Shown: positions 1 through 9,524 of the stretch, piece by piece
How positions within the stretch are numbered: position 1 is the stretch's first letter
How the letters are laid out: every line of letters begins with the position of its first letter
Assembly: GCF_030867145.1 (NCBI RefSeq)
Contig: NC_134433.1
Coordinates: 10,739,216 to 10,803,215, forward strand
DNA: 64,000 nucleotides
Direction: 5' to 3'
Source of the DNA: Opisthocomus hoazin
Lineage: Eukaryota > Chordata > Aves > Opisthocomiformes > Opisthocomidae
Notes under the pieces: model-generated
The model's database searches: none
What the model saw: the letters and a program-made list of their open reading frames with translations, nothing else
Told to the model about the DNA's origin: nothing
Program-made: the position numbers and the translations under genes

Positions 1-620
1 TGAGGGCTTTGGGGAGGCCACCAGTGAGAGGGGGAAGAGGCAGGCACAGCCCGTGGGGACGTGGCTTCCCATGCCCCTTGTCAGCCAGCCTACTGAGTGG
101 AGACCCCTGCCCCAATTTCGATCAGAGCTGCCCCTTGGGGATGCCTGCTCAGGCCCCATTGACCGCCCACGCTCTCAGGATGCCATGACGAGATGTGATG
201 GGCACTGCCAACGTGACAGGCACCGTGATGGGCAGCCAGAGATGGGTCTCAGGGTGGACTGGGTTGAGCCTGGCCACCGCCAAGCCACTCACCTCGGTAC
301 AAGACTGCAAGAGAGGCATCGCAGCTCAGCTGACAACGGGTGGTTTTTGAAACTGAGCTCACCCAGAGCTTTGGCAAGCATGAGCATCATCCTGTGTGGT
401 TTGCCGGCAGCAACGACCAAACCCAAAATAGACTGCCGGCCCCTGCGCATCACCCGTGGGGCAGACCTGTCAGCTGCTCGCCACACTTTCCAGCAGCCCT
501 CGGGAACCACAGGGGCTGGAGGGCTGGGAGAAGAAATTTCCATTCACAGGTTGCCCTTTATCAATATCTGCGGGTGGTTCTTTCCCCGGGGAGAGTCCAG
601 AGCTGTCATGGAAAGCCTGG
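1..620. other. Upstream flank of the CCL1-like gene, no gene seen
   Basis: GC-rich sequence before the first chemokine gene. Several short open frames overlap here on both strands, but none has a recognisable domain or splice structure, so I treat it as intergenic or distal promoter sequence. Confidence 0.5.
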
Positions 621-626
621 CCAGGG

Positions 627-635
627 GGTATATCA
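627..635 (+). promoter_or_regulatory. TATA-like box of the CCL1-like gene
   Basis: GGTATATCA lies about 95 bases before the ATG at 724. That spacing fits the TATA box plus 60-70 base 5' UTR typical of CC chemokine genes. The transcription start itself is inferred, near 655-660. Confidence 0.5.
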
Positions 636-723
636 CGCCGAGGTGCAGGCAGGAGAGGCAGGTAGCTCGCAGTGACCCCAAGTCAGCAAGAGCTGCTGGT
701 GCTGACCGAGCCCAGAAGTGGAC

Positions 724-1848
724 ATGAAGGTCTTCTGCTTGGCCCTGCTCACCCTGCTGCTGGTGGCTCTCTGGACTGGAAGCGAGGGTGTCTCCTGTGA
801 GTACCGACACGGAGCCTTCCCCCACGGCTGCCCCAACACTGTCCCTGGCTCCTCCACTAACAAGGTTTTGGGGGGTCAAGGAGGGGTGGGGGAGAGATTT
901 AACTCCTGTTTCTGCCGCGGGTTTGGGGGGCTGAGGGGCATTGCAGATGCCCAAGTACAGGGCTCTCCTGGTCTTGTTCACAATGAGCAAAAACAGGCTT
1001 GGGGGTGACTTCAGTCCCAGCACTGCGGCTGGGGAGCTCAGTAAGAACCCCTCTGAGCAGGGAAATGGGGGGCTTCTACCCTGGGGCAAAGCAGCACTGC
1101 CAGGGAGGCGAGAGGGGACCCCTTGTAGGGGGAGGGAGCGGGAGGGTCCCCAGGGGAGCACCCACACCCCTCGGGGCAGCACCCACACCCTCACGCCAGC
1201 CATGGGAGAGCACCAACCCCTCTCGCCTCCTCTCAGTACGCAGCCCCTACGGCACCTGCTGCTACAAGGAGATGTTCATCCAGAAGAAAATCCCTGCCTT
1301 CCTCATCAGGGGCTACCAGAAGACACCTTCCCATTGCTCCCGCAGGGCTGTACGGTGAGTACCCCCAGCCCCCACCCTGCCTTCCTCCCTGGCACCCCGC
1401 TCCTCACCCTCGCTCACCCACGTTCCCTACCGGTTTTTCTGCCTTTGGGGATCCCCCAAAATGAGCCATCCCCGCAGGGTGCCATGGGGGGGGGGTGTCC
1501 TGCCCTAGCTCTTCACACCCACCTCCCTCCTCACTGCTTTATCCCAGATAGCCCCCAGATCCCCCATTTCACCTGCCAGCCAGAGAAATGAGAAGGAAGT
1601 TGAGGTTTCAGAGATTGCTAAAAGTGAGAGCTTTCAGGGGATGCGGGGGCCAGGATGCTGCAGGCATCCCCAGGCTGGTGGGGGAACCCCAGGGCACGGC
1701 CGGATCCTGCACATCCCCAGCTAATGCAGCCCCTCTCTCCTCCCCCAGTGTGGAGCTGCTGAAGGGGAAGAAGTTCTGCGTGGACCCGGAGGAGGGCTGG
1801 TTCCAGCAGTACCTACAGCAGGAGGAGTCAAGAAGCACCTCCACGTGA
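724..1848 (+). CDS. CC chemokine, CCL1-like (three exons)
   Basis: This is a secreted chemotactic cytokine that would bind G-protein-coupled chemokine receptors on leukocytes. Coding exons are 724-796, 1237-1354 and 1749-1848, joined by GT/AG introns in phase 1 and phase 2, the classic CC-chemokine pattern. The product is 96 aa. Residues 1 to about 22 form a signal peptide (MKVFCLALLTLLLVALW). The adjacent cysteine pair in GTCCYK is followed by a third cysteine in SHCSR and a fourth in KKFCVD, then a C-terminal helix beginning GWFQQYL. The spacing and the motif IPAFLIRGYQ recall mammalian CCL1, but assignment within the family is tentative. The ATG at 724 is preferred to an in-frame GTG two codons earlier. 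The reading frame is unbroken and all four cysteines are present. The gene lies outside the inverted repeat downstream. Confidence 0.85.
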
Positions 1849-1870
1849 AGCTGCCTTCTATATAAACTCT

Positions 1871-1878
1871 ATTTATTT
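1871..1878 (+). promoter_or_regulatory. AU-rich element in the 3' UTR
   Basis: ATTTATTT lies 23 bases after the stop of the CCL1-like gene. AUUUA motifs in cytokine 3' UTRs are known to promote rapid mRNA turnover; a role here is inferred. Confidence 0.4.
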
Positions 1879-1977
1879 GCATCGTGTAATTATCTGTATG
1901 TTCTTGTCTTGTTAAGTTATGGAGCTGGCTCCGTCCCCTCCCCGGCCATCGCCTCCTCCACATCTCTTGACGGGTTT

Positions 1978-1983
1978 AATAAA
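1978..1983 (+). terminator. PolyA signal AATAAA of the CCL1-like gene
   Basis: A canonical AATAAA lies 130 bases past the stop codon, giving a short chemokine-type 3' UTR. Confidence 0.7.
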
Positions 1984-2726
1984 ACGCCCTGTCCTGACCT
2001 GCAGCTGGAGTGAGATGATGTAAATCCTGTGGGAGAAAGCAGGGGTCACACCAGGGCTTGGCATCCCTGCGGGCACCCAGGAATAGTCCAGGAGCCCCTG
2101 GAAGGACAGGGAAACCTGAAGGGCCAAGGGTGATGCCCCCAGCTCCCCTACAAGATGAAGCAGCCCCTGCCTGGGAGTGGGGTTTAAGGATGCCCTGGGC
2201 AGCTGCCCACCCAGTGGGATGCGGATCGAGGTGTGGATACAGGCAGGCTCAGGCTGGCAATGGAGAAAGGTCGGGTCTGGGGAGTTTTGGAGGAGTTTGG
2301 GGGTTGGTTTGTTTTTTTCCAGGATGGATCAAGGGGTTAAGCAAGGGCAGCTGCAGGAGAGATGCCTGGAGGTTTAGCCCTGTCCTTCAGCCCGGGCCAG
2401 GCCCCGGGAGACTGGTACCCGTGGGTGTGACCCTGCTTGTGGGGGGGGGCTCCAGGTCCCTGGGAATCACCTCATCTCACCGGGAAAATCCTCCCGCAGC
2501 CCCTAGAGCCCGTCCACCCACCGAAGCAGCAATGGGGATGGCAAACGGAGGAAATTGGACCATACCAAGCCTGTCACTCATGTCAATGATTTCCTTAAGG
2601 GCAAGAAGAAATTGCAAATGCAGATGCTTTCGAGAAGGTTTCTAGTGAGCGCAGGGAGGCTGGAGCAGCGTTCATCCGCCTGGTTCCCACCAGGGCTCCA
2701 GCTGCAGAGCTTCAGAGCCAGCTCTG
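1984..2726. other. Intergenic spacer between the CCL1-like gene and the inverted repeat
   Basis: No coding exon, repeat family or RNA gene was recognised. Weak similarity to the right flank appears only from about 2720 onward, where the inverted-repeat arm begins. Confidence 0.45.
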
Positions 2727-3270
2727 GAATCCCTGTAGCGACTGGGGGAGCGGGGTGAGAAGTGGTATTTGTGGTAAAACTGGGCAGAAGTTGGGATTTG
2801 ACTCCTGACAGAGGTTTTCTGTCAGTGGCTGGGGTGTCCATGCCGTGGCACCTGAACTGGGCTGGGCTGTCCATCCGCGGAGCAGCTCCGCAGCCCCCCG
2901 GCACAGGGATGCTGCTGGGGCTGCTGCAGAGTGAATCCCTGCCTGGAGCTTGCTGGAGCGGTGTCACCGCTGCCTGCTTGGGACTTCCATGGGGGCTCTG
3001 GCCATGGAGCTTCGTGCCTCAGCTTGGCTCATGGCCGGTGGGGTCCTTGCAGCAGCGGCAGGGTCGATGTCGTTGGGGTTTGGGCTCTGGTCAGCCCCCG
3101 CCGGGCACCCAAATGGAATCTGAAAGTTGCAGCCCCGTGGGCAGCGCTTCCCCTTCTGCGGTTTCCTTGCCTTCTCCAGCTCAGCAAAACGGGGTGATCC
3201 TGACATAATTTCCCCGGTATGATGCACTCATTTTCTTTCCTTGAAGACCTGCACCCACCCCACGGCCGAG

Positions 3271-3279
3271 GATAAAAGG
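3271..3279 (+). promoter_or_regulatory. TATA-like box of the left CCL3-like copy
   Basis: GATAAAAGG lies 91 bases before the last base preceding the ATG at 3370. It is conserved in the right arm at 8806-8815. The 5' UTR between box and ATG is nearly identical in both arms, so the left copy keeps a plausible promoter despite its damaged reading frame. Confidence 0.6.
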
Positions 3280-3369
3280 AGGACATGGCCAGAGGGGCTG
3301 AGCAAGGTGCAGAGAGCAGCCCCGCAGCACCCCCAGCTCCGCTCACAGACCCCTCAGCCCCGCAGCACC

Positions 3370-4093
3370 ATGAAGGTCCCCGCAGCCGCCCTGGCCGCTC
3401 TCCTCCTCGTGGCCGCCTTCTCCCTGTCCCAGGCCCATCTCGGTGAGTCCAGCGTCGCTGCGTTGTCCCCGGACCGGCCGTGCCCTCGCTCCACAGGAGC
3501 TGCTGGGCAGGCGGAGAGCCCCGTCCCCATCCGCGGGGACCCTCGGGGCTGTGGGGAGGGCTGGGAGCAGGAGACCAGCGCCAGTGCTGGGACTGGGGCT
3601 TGGCCAGGGGTGTCCTGGGAATCCAGCACCAGGGCATAGGACACCAGGGTGGGAGAGGGCAAATCCCTGGGGAATCCCAAGTGCTGGTGGGGACAGAGCA
3701 TGGGTTGTAGGCTGGGGTCTCACCAGGGCTGTCTGTCTGTCCCTCCACCCTCACAGACGACATCCTCACTGCCTGCTGCTTCAGCTAACTGCAACGCCCC
3801 ATCCCACGGGGCTTCATCACCTTCGTCTACACCACCAGCAGCAGCTGCTCCCAGCCGGGGGTGATGTGAGTACCCAGCGCTGTGGGGGCTCGGGCTGCGA
3901 CGGCCGGGGCAGCGCCCCGAGGGGGGCTGGGAGGGGGCCGGGGACGCGGGCACCTCGCTGCCCCATCCCAGCGTCCCAACGCGGGTTTTCTCTCGGCAGC
4001 CTGGTCACCAAGAAGAAAAGGGAACTGTGTGCAGACCCCCGGGCGCCCTGGGTGCAGGCACATCTGAAGCACTTCCAGACCCCGAAGAACTGA
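3370..4093 (+). pseudogene. CCL3/CCL5-like CC chemokine copy with an in-frame stop
   Basis: This is the left-arm copy of the MIP-1/RANTES-like chemokine. Exons are 3370-3442, 3757-3865 and 4000-4093, the same lengths (73, 109 and 94 bases) and phases as the intact copy on minus at 7992-8715. The signal peptide (MKVPAAALAALLLVAAFSLS) and the CC pair in TACCFS are present. Codon 35 (3786-3788) is TAA where the intact copy has TAC (Tyr). Translation would stop three residues after the CC pair, before the beta-sheet core. Beyond the stop the frame stays open to the normal end (stop at 4091-4093), with GVILVTKKKRELC and the helix WVQAHLKHFQ conserved. Splice sites, TATA box and polyA signal are intact, so loss looks recent or allelic. 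A sequencing error at one base is also possible. Confidence 0.8.
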
Positions 4094-4352
4094 CCCTTCC
4101 CGGGTGCCACCCCCAGTGTTACCCCAGCGGGCTTGGCTTCCAGCCCCAGCAAGCCAGAGAGTGCTTGAACTGCAGCCTTCTTCAACGGGAAAACTTACAC
4201 TATTCAACTTACTTAAGTTGAACTAAATATTTTTGATAGGAAAAGGGGAAACACAAAAATAATGTAAACTATTAAAATAATAATTGAAAACATAAATAAT
4301 TTAAACTGTATCAAGATGCCTGTTAATGAAGAGTGAGAACTTTTGATGCCTC

Positions 4353-4358
4353 AATAAA
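4353..4358 (+). terminator. PolyA signal AATAAA, left CCL3-like copy
   Basis: AATAAA lies about 260 bases after the chemokine frame, following an AT-rich 3' UTR block at 4195-4320. It is conserved in the right arm at 7732-7737. Confidence 0.7.
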
Positions 4359-5057
4359 GTGTTTGTGCTCTCAGCCCCTTTGGGTGTCTCTGAAGTCCCT
4401 GCTGGAGCCCTGACGTGGGAGAAGGGACCCATGGGGTCCCCCCTGCCCTCCCCACGCCCTGGGTTCGCTGCCCCACCTGGGCAGGACGGCCTCAGCCCCA
4501 TGGCAGCTCCCACGGCGCTTCCCCCTCCCCAGCCCTGCTTCAGCCCTGGTGCCACCCGCACGTCCCCGCGGGGTGACACCAGCATCGCCCCTGGGGCTGC
4601 CAGCGCCGGCTCCTTTTTGGGAAACGACCCGGCAGCACCCACGGTGCCAACATGAGGGTCGGGGCCACCGCGGAGGCTCCTCTCGCCCTGCAGTGCTCAG
4701 GCACAGCAGCAAGCCCACGTGCGGAGTTCCAGCTTGTACTGGTGAGGATCTGCAGGCTGCTGGGACAGGGGCTGGGTGTCAGCTTGTCCTTCGAGGGTCC
4801 TGGCCTCTTCTTCCTCAGCCAATGTGCCAGGAGCTGGGGCACTGTGCAAGGCTCCCTGCACCTGGGGGCCTGGGGGGCTGGAGTCTGCGCCGGCTGCAAC
4901 GGGGAGCACTGCAAGGGGCAGGGAGATGAGGGGCACAACAAGCCCAAGCTACGCTCCCTCCCTCCCTAGACCACAGCCCTGCTCCTGTCCCCGGGTCCCA
5001 AACAGCTGCGGTGGCCACGCGGCCCTGGGTACCCCGTTCCTCCGGCTGTTCCCTCAC

Positions 5058-6921
5058 CAGTGCCCGGGTGGCTGCAGTCGCTGCACTCCCAGCCGTCGGC
5101 ATCTTCTCCCACGGTGGAGCAGCACCGGTGGTTCCCAAGGGAGCCGCAGGAGCTGCAGAGGAGAAGTCTCCAGGGGCTGTAGGAACAACGGGACCCACTG
5201 CCACCGAAGGCCCCCCGAGCTGTGGGCTGCCAGCCCCAGCGCTGTGCTGAGCCCTCCTCCACCCCGCTCCCCTCCGCTGCCAGGGCTGAGCCGCCCACAT
5301 GCACCCCATGCCTTGCCCAGCTCAGCACCCCAGGGAACCTCCATTCCTGCCCGAAGGAGGAGGCAAAGACGTCGTCTCCTTGCTGGGGCTGCGGGGATCA
5401 GGGTCACCGGCGCTCACCTGTTCTCCTCCACCTGCTCCCGTCCTGCCGGGCACAGGCACTGGCCAGCGTCGCAGGAGCTGTGTCGCCGGTCATGGTCTGC
5501 AAACGCTCTGTCCTCCTCCCAGGCAGCATCCCTGTGGGAGCAGGGCAGTGCTCAGCCCCAGAGGACCCCCACCTGCACCCAGGGAGGCAGGAGGGGTTGG
5601 GCAGGAGCATGGCAGAGGGGGAGGGAGGCAGCGGGAAAGGTACCGACCTGTCGGGGATTTTGATGCCCAAGGGAAACATCTCCGCCTGGAAGGTCGCCAT
5701 GTCCTGGCAGAGCGGGCAGCGGAAATGGTGGACGGCGGAGCGCAGCGCCTGGCCCTGGGGCACAGATGGCATCAGCGTCAGCGGCGGGGGGGCATTCCGT
5801 TTGCCCCCCCAGAGCTGGGCAACGGGGTGACGACAGTGGTGATTGCGTCAGAGCTGGGGGCAATGCCACCTACCTGGATGCAGCAGCGGTGGAACCAGGC
5901 GCTGGCACAGGCGGGACACACCAGGGTGTCATAGGATGGCCACCCCGCCACGACCTCCTGGCAGATGGGGCAGGGGGTCCTGTTCTACTGCAGCCCCCGC
6001 ACCCACTGCACCGGCCGGTGCTTCCAGCAGAAGGACCTGCAGGACAGAGGTGACAGCTCAGCCCCAGCCCTCCTCTGCCCCAGCTGCACTCACCTGAACT
6101 CCGCAAAGAACTGGGAGACGCAGCCCCGCTCGACCCCGCAGGGGAAGTGGAAGGTTCAGGGGCAGCGCCAGCCCCGGCAGGTGACCGAGGCACCCAGCAG
6201 ACACAGCACCTCTGGGGACAGCCCAGAGGCAGACAGCGTCAGTGCCACACACCCCACGGAGCCCGCTTCACCCTCACCCAGCACAGCCCCGCTACGTTTC
6301 GGTGGTTCACCTAGCCGTTGATAAAGCCACCTAGCCATTTTCCGCTGAAATGGGCCTTTCTGGATCAGGGAGGATCTGGAGTGTTGCTTGCAGGCAGGGG
6401 AATGGGGACACGTGTCCCCCAGCCTCACCTGCTCTGCCACCCGCTTCACCTCCTGACGGATGTCGGGGAGAAGGATGCTATAGAAACTCTCCTCATCGGC
6501 CCCTCTCTGGCTGAGCCCACTGGCGTGGCACTGCAAGAGGGGAGAAAGAGGCATGTGCCAGGGTCTGCCGGTGATGCGGGGCTGGGGACAGGGGGGTGTC
6601 AGGGACTGGGGACTCACCATGCAGTTCTCACAGATGCAGAGTCCATCCCGACGGCACAGCCACCCAAGCACATTGGGGTCGCAGTCTTCCCACTGGCACA
6701 GCCCGCACGCTGCCGGGGGAGGGCGGCTCTGTCACCTGCAGCCCCCCGCCGGGGTGCCAGCGTGGGTCATGCCAGGAGTGGGATGGGGGAGAGGCCAGAG
6801 CACCTTCCCTGCATGCTGGGGCCTCTGCTTGCACTGCCAGACACCAGACAAAATCCCCCCTGACTGGAGCCTGGGGGATGCTCTGCGCTCACCTTCCTCC
6901 CCGGGGACCCAAGGCTTCCTT
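5058..6921 (-). pseudogene. PHF7/G2E3-type PHD-finger gene fragment, decayed
   Basis: Eight exon-like blocks with GT/AG borders lie on minus: 6893-6921, 6618-6709, 6429-6530, 6094-6211, 5874-6036, 5648-5754, 5418-5531 and 5058-5176. They encode, in order, a zinc-binding start (CGLCQWEDCD, then CICENCM), the linker GADEESFYSILLPDIRQEVK, a second zinc finger ending FHFPCGVERGCVSQFF, SFCWKHRPVQW, a RING-like block (CPICQEV, CPACASAWFHRCC), FRCPLCQD, GIKIPDR, DAAWEEDRAFADHDR and LLCSSCGSLGNH. This is the ePHD/RING layout of PHF7 and G2E3, nuclear histone-reader and ubiquitin-ligase relatives. The frame is broken: exon 4 needs a one-base shift after its CCVC motif and then meets TGA at 6156-6158, and TAG interrupts exon 5 at 5986-5988. 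The 3' exons usual in this family are missing. The fragment exactly fills the spacer between the inverted arms. Confidence 0.8.
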
Positions 6922-7731
6922 CTGCGGGGGAGAGGGGCACAGGAGGGTCCTGCCTGCTCCGGACGCTGGGCAGAGGAGGACTGCAACAGCTTTCAGCTCC
7001 GTGACCTCAGCTCCATCACTGCAAGCGGCTGCAGCAGGGGGGCGGGTGGGCAGGGGTACGCATACGGTTTGCATTCCTTGTGACAGGGCACTGCACACAG
7101 GTAAGGTCACAAACAGGGACACGCATGTGCAGAGCCGGGTCACATCGTCTCCTTCCCCAGCTCTGGGACCTGGGGACAGGAGCAGGGCTGTGAGCTGGGG
7201 AGGGACGGAGCGTAGCATGGGCATCCCACAGCACAGGGAACCTCGCACAGTGCCCCAGCTCCTGGCACATGATGCCAGGACCCTCGAAGGACAATCTGAC
7301 ACCCAACGGCCCTCCCAGCCCCTGTCCCAGCAACCTGCAGATCCTCACCAGTACAAGCTGGAACTCCGCACGTGGGCTTGCTGCTGTGCCTGAGCACTGC
7401 AAGGCGAGAGGAGCCTCCGCGGTGGCCCCAACCCTCATGTTGGCACCGTGGGTGCTTCCAGGCTATTTCCCAAAAAGGAGCCGGCACTGGCAGCCCCAGG
7501 GGCGATGATGGTGTCACCCTGCGGGGACGTGCGGGTGGCACCAGGGCTGAAGCAGGGCTGGGGAGGGGGAAGCGCCGTGGGAGCTGCCATGGGGCTGAGG
7601 CCGTCCTGCCCAGGTGGGGCAGCGAACCCAGGGCGTGGGGAGGGCAGGGGGGACCCCGTGGGTCCCTTCTCCCATGTCAGGGCTCCAGCAGGGACTTCAG
7701 AAACACCCAAAGGGGCTGAGAGCACAAACAC

Positions 7732-7737
7732 TTTATT
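7732..7737 (-). terminator. PolyA signal of the intact CCL3-like gene
   Basis: TTTATT on plus is AATAAA on minus, about 255 bases beyond the stop at 7992-7994, after an AT-rich 3' UTR (7775-7890). Confidence 0.7.
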
Positions 7738-7991
7738 GAGGCATCAAAAGTCCTCACTCTTCATTAACAGGCATCTTGGTACAGTTTAAATTATTTATGT
7801 TTTAAATTATTATTTTAATAGTTTAAATTATTGTTTCCCCTTTTCCTATCAAAAATATTTAGTTTAACTTAAATAAGTTAAATAGTGTAAGTTTTCCCGT
7901 TGAAGAAGGCTGCAGTTCAAGCACTCTCTGGCGTGCTGGGGCTGGAACCCAAGCCCGCTGGGGTAGCATGGGGGGTGGCACACGGGAAGGG

Positions 7992-8715
7992 TCAGTTCTT
8001 CGGGGTCTGGAAGTGCTTCAGATGTGCCTGCACCCAGGGCGCCCGGGGGTCTGCACACAGCTCCTTTTTCTTCTTGGTGACCAGGCTGCCGAGAGAAAAC
8101 CCGCGTTGGGACGCTGGGATGGGGCAGCGAGGTGCCCGCATCCCGGCCCCCTCCCGGCCCCCCTCGGGGAGCTGCCCCGGCCGTCGCAGCCCAAGCCCAC
8201 GCAGCGCTGGGTACTCACATCACCCCCGGCTGGGAGCAGCTGCTGCTGGTGGTGTAGATGGAGGTGATGAGGCCCCGAGGGACAGGTCGCTGCTGGTAGC
8301 TGAAGCAGCAGGCAGTGGGGACGGCGTCTGTGAGGGTGGAGGGACAGACAGACAGCCCTGGTGAGACCACAGGCTACAGCCCACGCTCTGTCCCCACCAG
8401 CACTTGGGATTCCCCAGGGATTTGCCCTCTCCCACCCTGGTGTCCTATGCCCTGGTGCTGGATTCCCAGGACACCCCTGGCCAAGCCCCAGTCCCAGCAC
8501 TGGCGCTGGTCTCCTGCTCCCAGCCCTCCCCACAGCCCCGAGGGTCCCCGCGGATGGGGACGGGGCTCTCCGCCTGCCCAGCAGCTCCTGTGGAGCAAGG
8601 GCACGGCCGGTCCCGGGGACAACGTAGCGACGCTGGACTCACCGAGATGGGCCTGGGACAGGGAGCAGGCGGCCACAAGGAGGAGAGCGGCCAGGGCGGC
8701 TGCGGGGACCTTCAT
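7992..8715 (-). CDS. CC chemokine, CCL3/CCL5-like (three exons, intact)
   Basis: This is a secreted inflammatory chemokine, expected to act on CCR1/CCR5-type receptors by family analogy. Minus-strand exons are 8643-8715, 8219-8327 and 7992-8085, with introns in phase 1 and phase 2, giving 91 aa. A signal peptide (MKVPAAALAALLLVAACSLS) precedes a mature start near AHLDAVPTACCFSY. The other cysteines are in SSSCSQP and KELCADP, and the terminal helix is WVQAHLKHFQ. TKKKKELC supplies a basic patch like the glycosaminoglycan-binding region of MIP-1 proteins. The TATA box is at 8806-8815 and the polyA signal at 7732-7737. It sits tail-to-tail with the stop-containing copy at 3370-4093. Of 13 differences from that copy in exon 2, about nine change the amino acid or stop. 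I cannot say which named avian CCL (CCL3, CCL4 or CCL5 group) it is. Confidence 0.88.
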
Positions 8716-8805
8716 GGTGCTGCGGGGCTGAGGGGTCTGCGAGTGGAGCTGGGGGTGCTGCAGGGTTGCTCTCTGCACCTTGCTCAGCCCCTCTGGCCAT
8801 GTCCT

Positions 8806-8815
8806 CCTTTTATCC
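8806..8815 (-). promoter_or_regulatory. TATA-like box of the intact CCL3-like gene
   Basis: On minus this reads GGATAAAAGG, about 90 bases before the ATG at 8715. A block further upstream, reading GGGGAAATTATGTCA on minus around 8869-8883, is conserved in both arms. It loosely resembles a kappa-B site but does not match the consensus. Confidence 0.6.
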
Positions 8816-9524
8816 CTGGCCGCTGGGCGGGCTCAGGACTTCAAGGAAAGAAAATGAGTGCATCATACCGGGGAAATTATGTCAGGATCACCCCGTTTTG
8901 CTGAGCTGGAGAAGGCAAGGAAACCGCAGAAGGGGAAGCGCTGCCCACGGGGCTGCAACTTTCAGATTCCATTTGGGTGCCCGGCGGGGGCTGACCAGAG
9001 CCCAAACCCCAACGACATCGACCCTGCCGCTGCTGCAAGGACCCCACCGGCCACGAGCCAAGCTGGGGCAGGAAGCTCCATGGCCAGAACCCCCATGGAA
9101 GTCCCAAGCAGGCAGCCGTGACACCGCTCCAGCAAGCTCCAGGCAGGGATTCACTCTGCAGCAGCCCCAGCAGCATCCCTGTGCCGGGAGGCTGCGGAGC
9201 TGCTCCGCGGATGGACAGCCCAGCCCAGCTCAGGTGCCACGGCATGGACACCCCAGCCGCTGGCAGAAAACCTCTGCCAGGAATCGAATCCCAACTTCTG
9301 CCCAGTTTTACCACAAATACCACTTCTCACCAGTGGTCACAGCAGGGATACAGAGTTAGCCCCATCACGATGCATTGCACACACATCCATCTCCACCGAT
9401 AGCACTAATTCTTGGTTGGACATGTAGGAAATGAAAGATCATGTAGGAATGAGGTTGAGCTGAGCTGGAAGTTACTGGGGTCTCACATTTGTCCCTTTTT
9501 ACTGGTAATAAAGTCAAAAGCAGT

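Larger units (their letters stand above)
2727..5001 (+). repeat. Left arm of a large inverted duplication
   Basis: This arm matches the reverse complement of 7158-9352. By eye, identity in non-coding parts is about 95-98%. Matching landmarks are the outer edge (GAGAAGTGGTATTTGTGGT near 2757, complement near 9325), the TATA box, all three chemokine exons, both introns, the AT-rich 3' UTR, the polyA signal and the inner edge (CAGCCCTGCTCCTGTCCC near 4974, complement near 7180). The left arm carries roughly 70 extra bases around 4865-4940 that the right arm lacks. It contains a CCL3-like copy with a premature stop. Confidence 0.9.
7158..9352 (-). repeat. Right arm of the large inverted duplication
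   Basis: This is the reverse-complement counterpart of 2727-5001, separated from it by about 2.1 kb. It carries the intact CCL3-like gene on minus. Its outer end decays over about 25 bases near 9335-9352, and its inner end is lost near 7158. No terminal repeat or target-site duplication was seen, so nothing suggests that a transposon built the structure. Confidence 0.9.

Noticed and set aside
4776-5663. A 295-codon plus-strand frame across the spacer
   Set aside because: It runs antisense through the PHF7/G2E3-like exon remnants, whose minus-strand cysteine patterns and splice borders explain the sequence better.
2727-9352. The inverted arms as terminal repeats of a DNA transposon
   Set aside because: The arms contain whole host chemokine genes, no transposase was found, and no target-site duplication or short terminal motif is visible at the outer ends.
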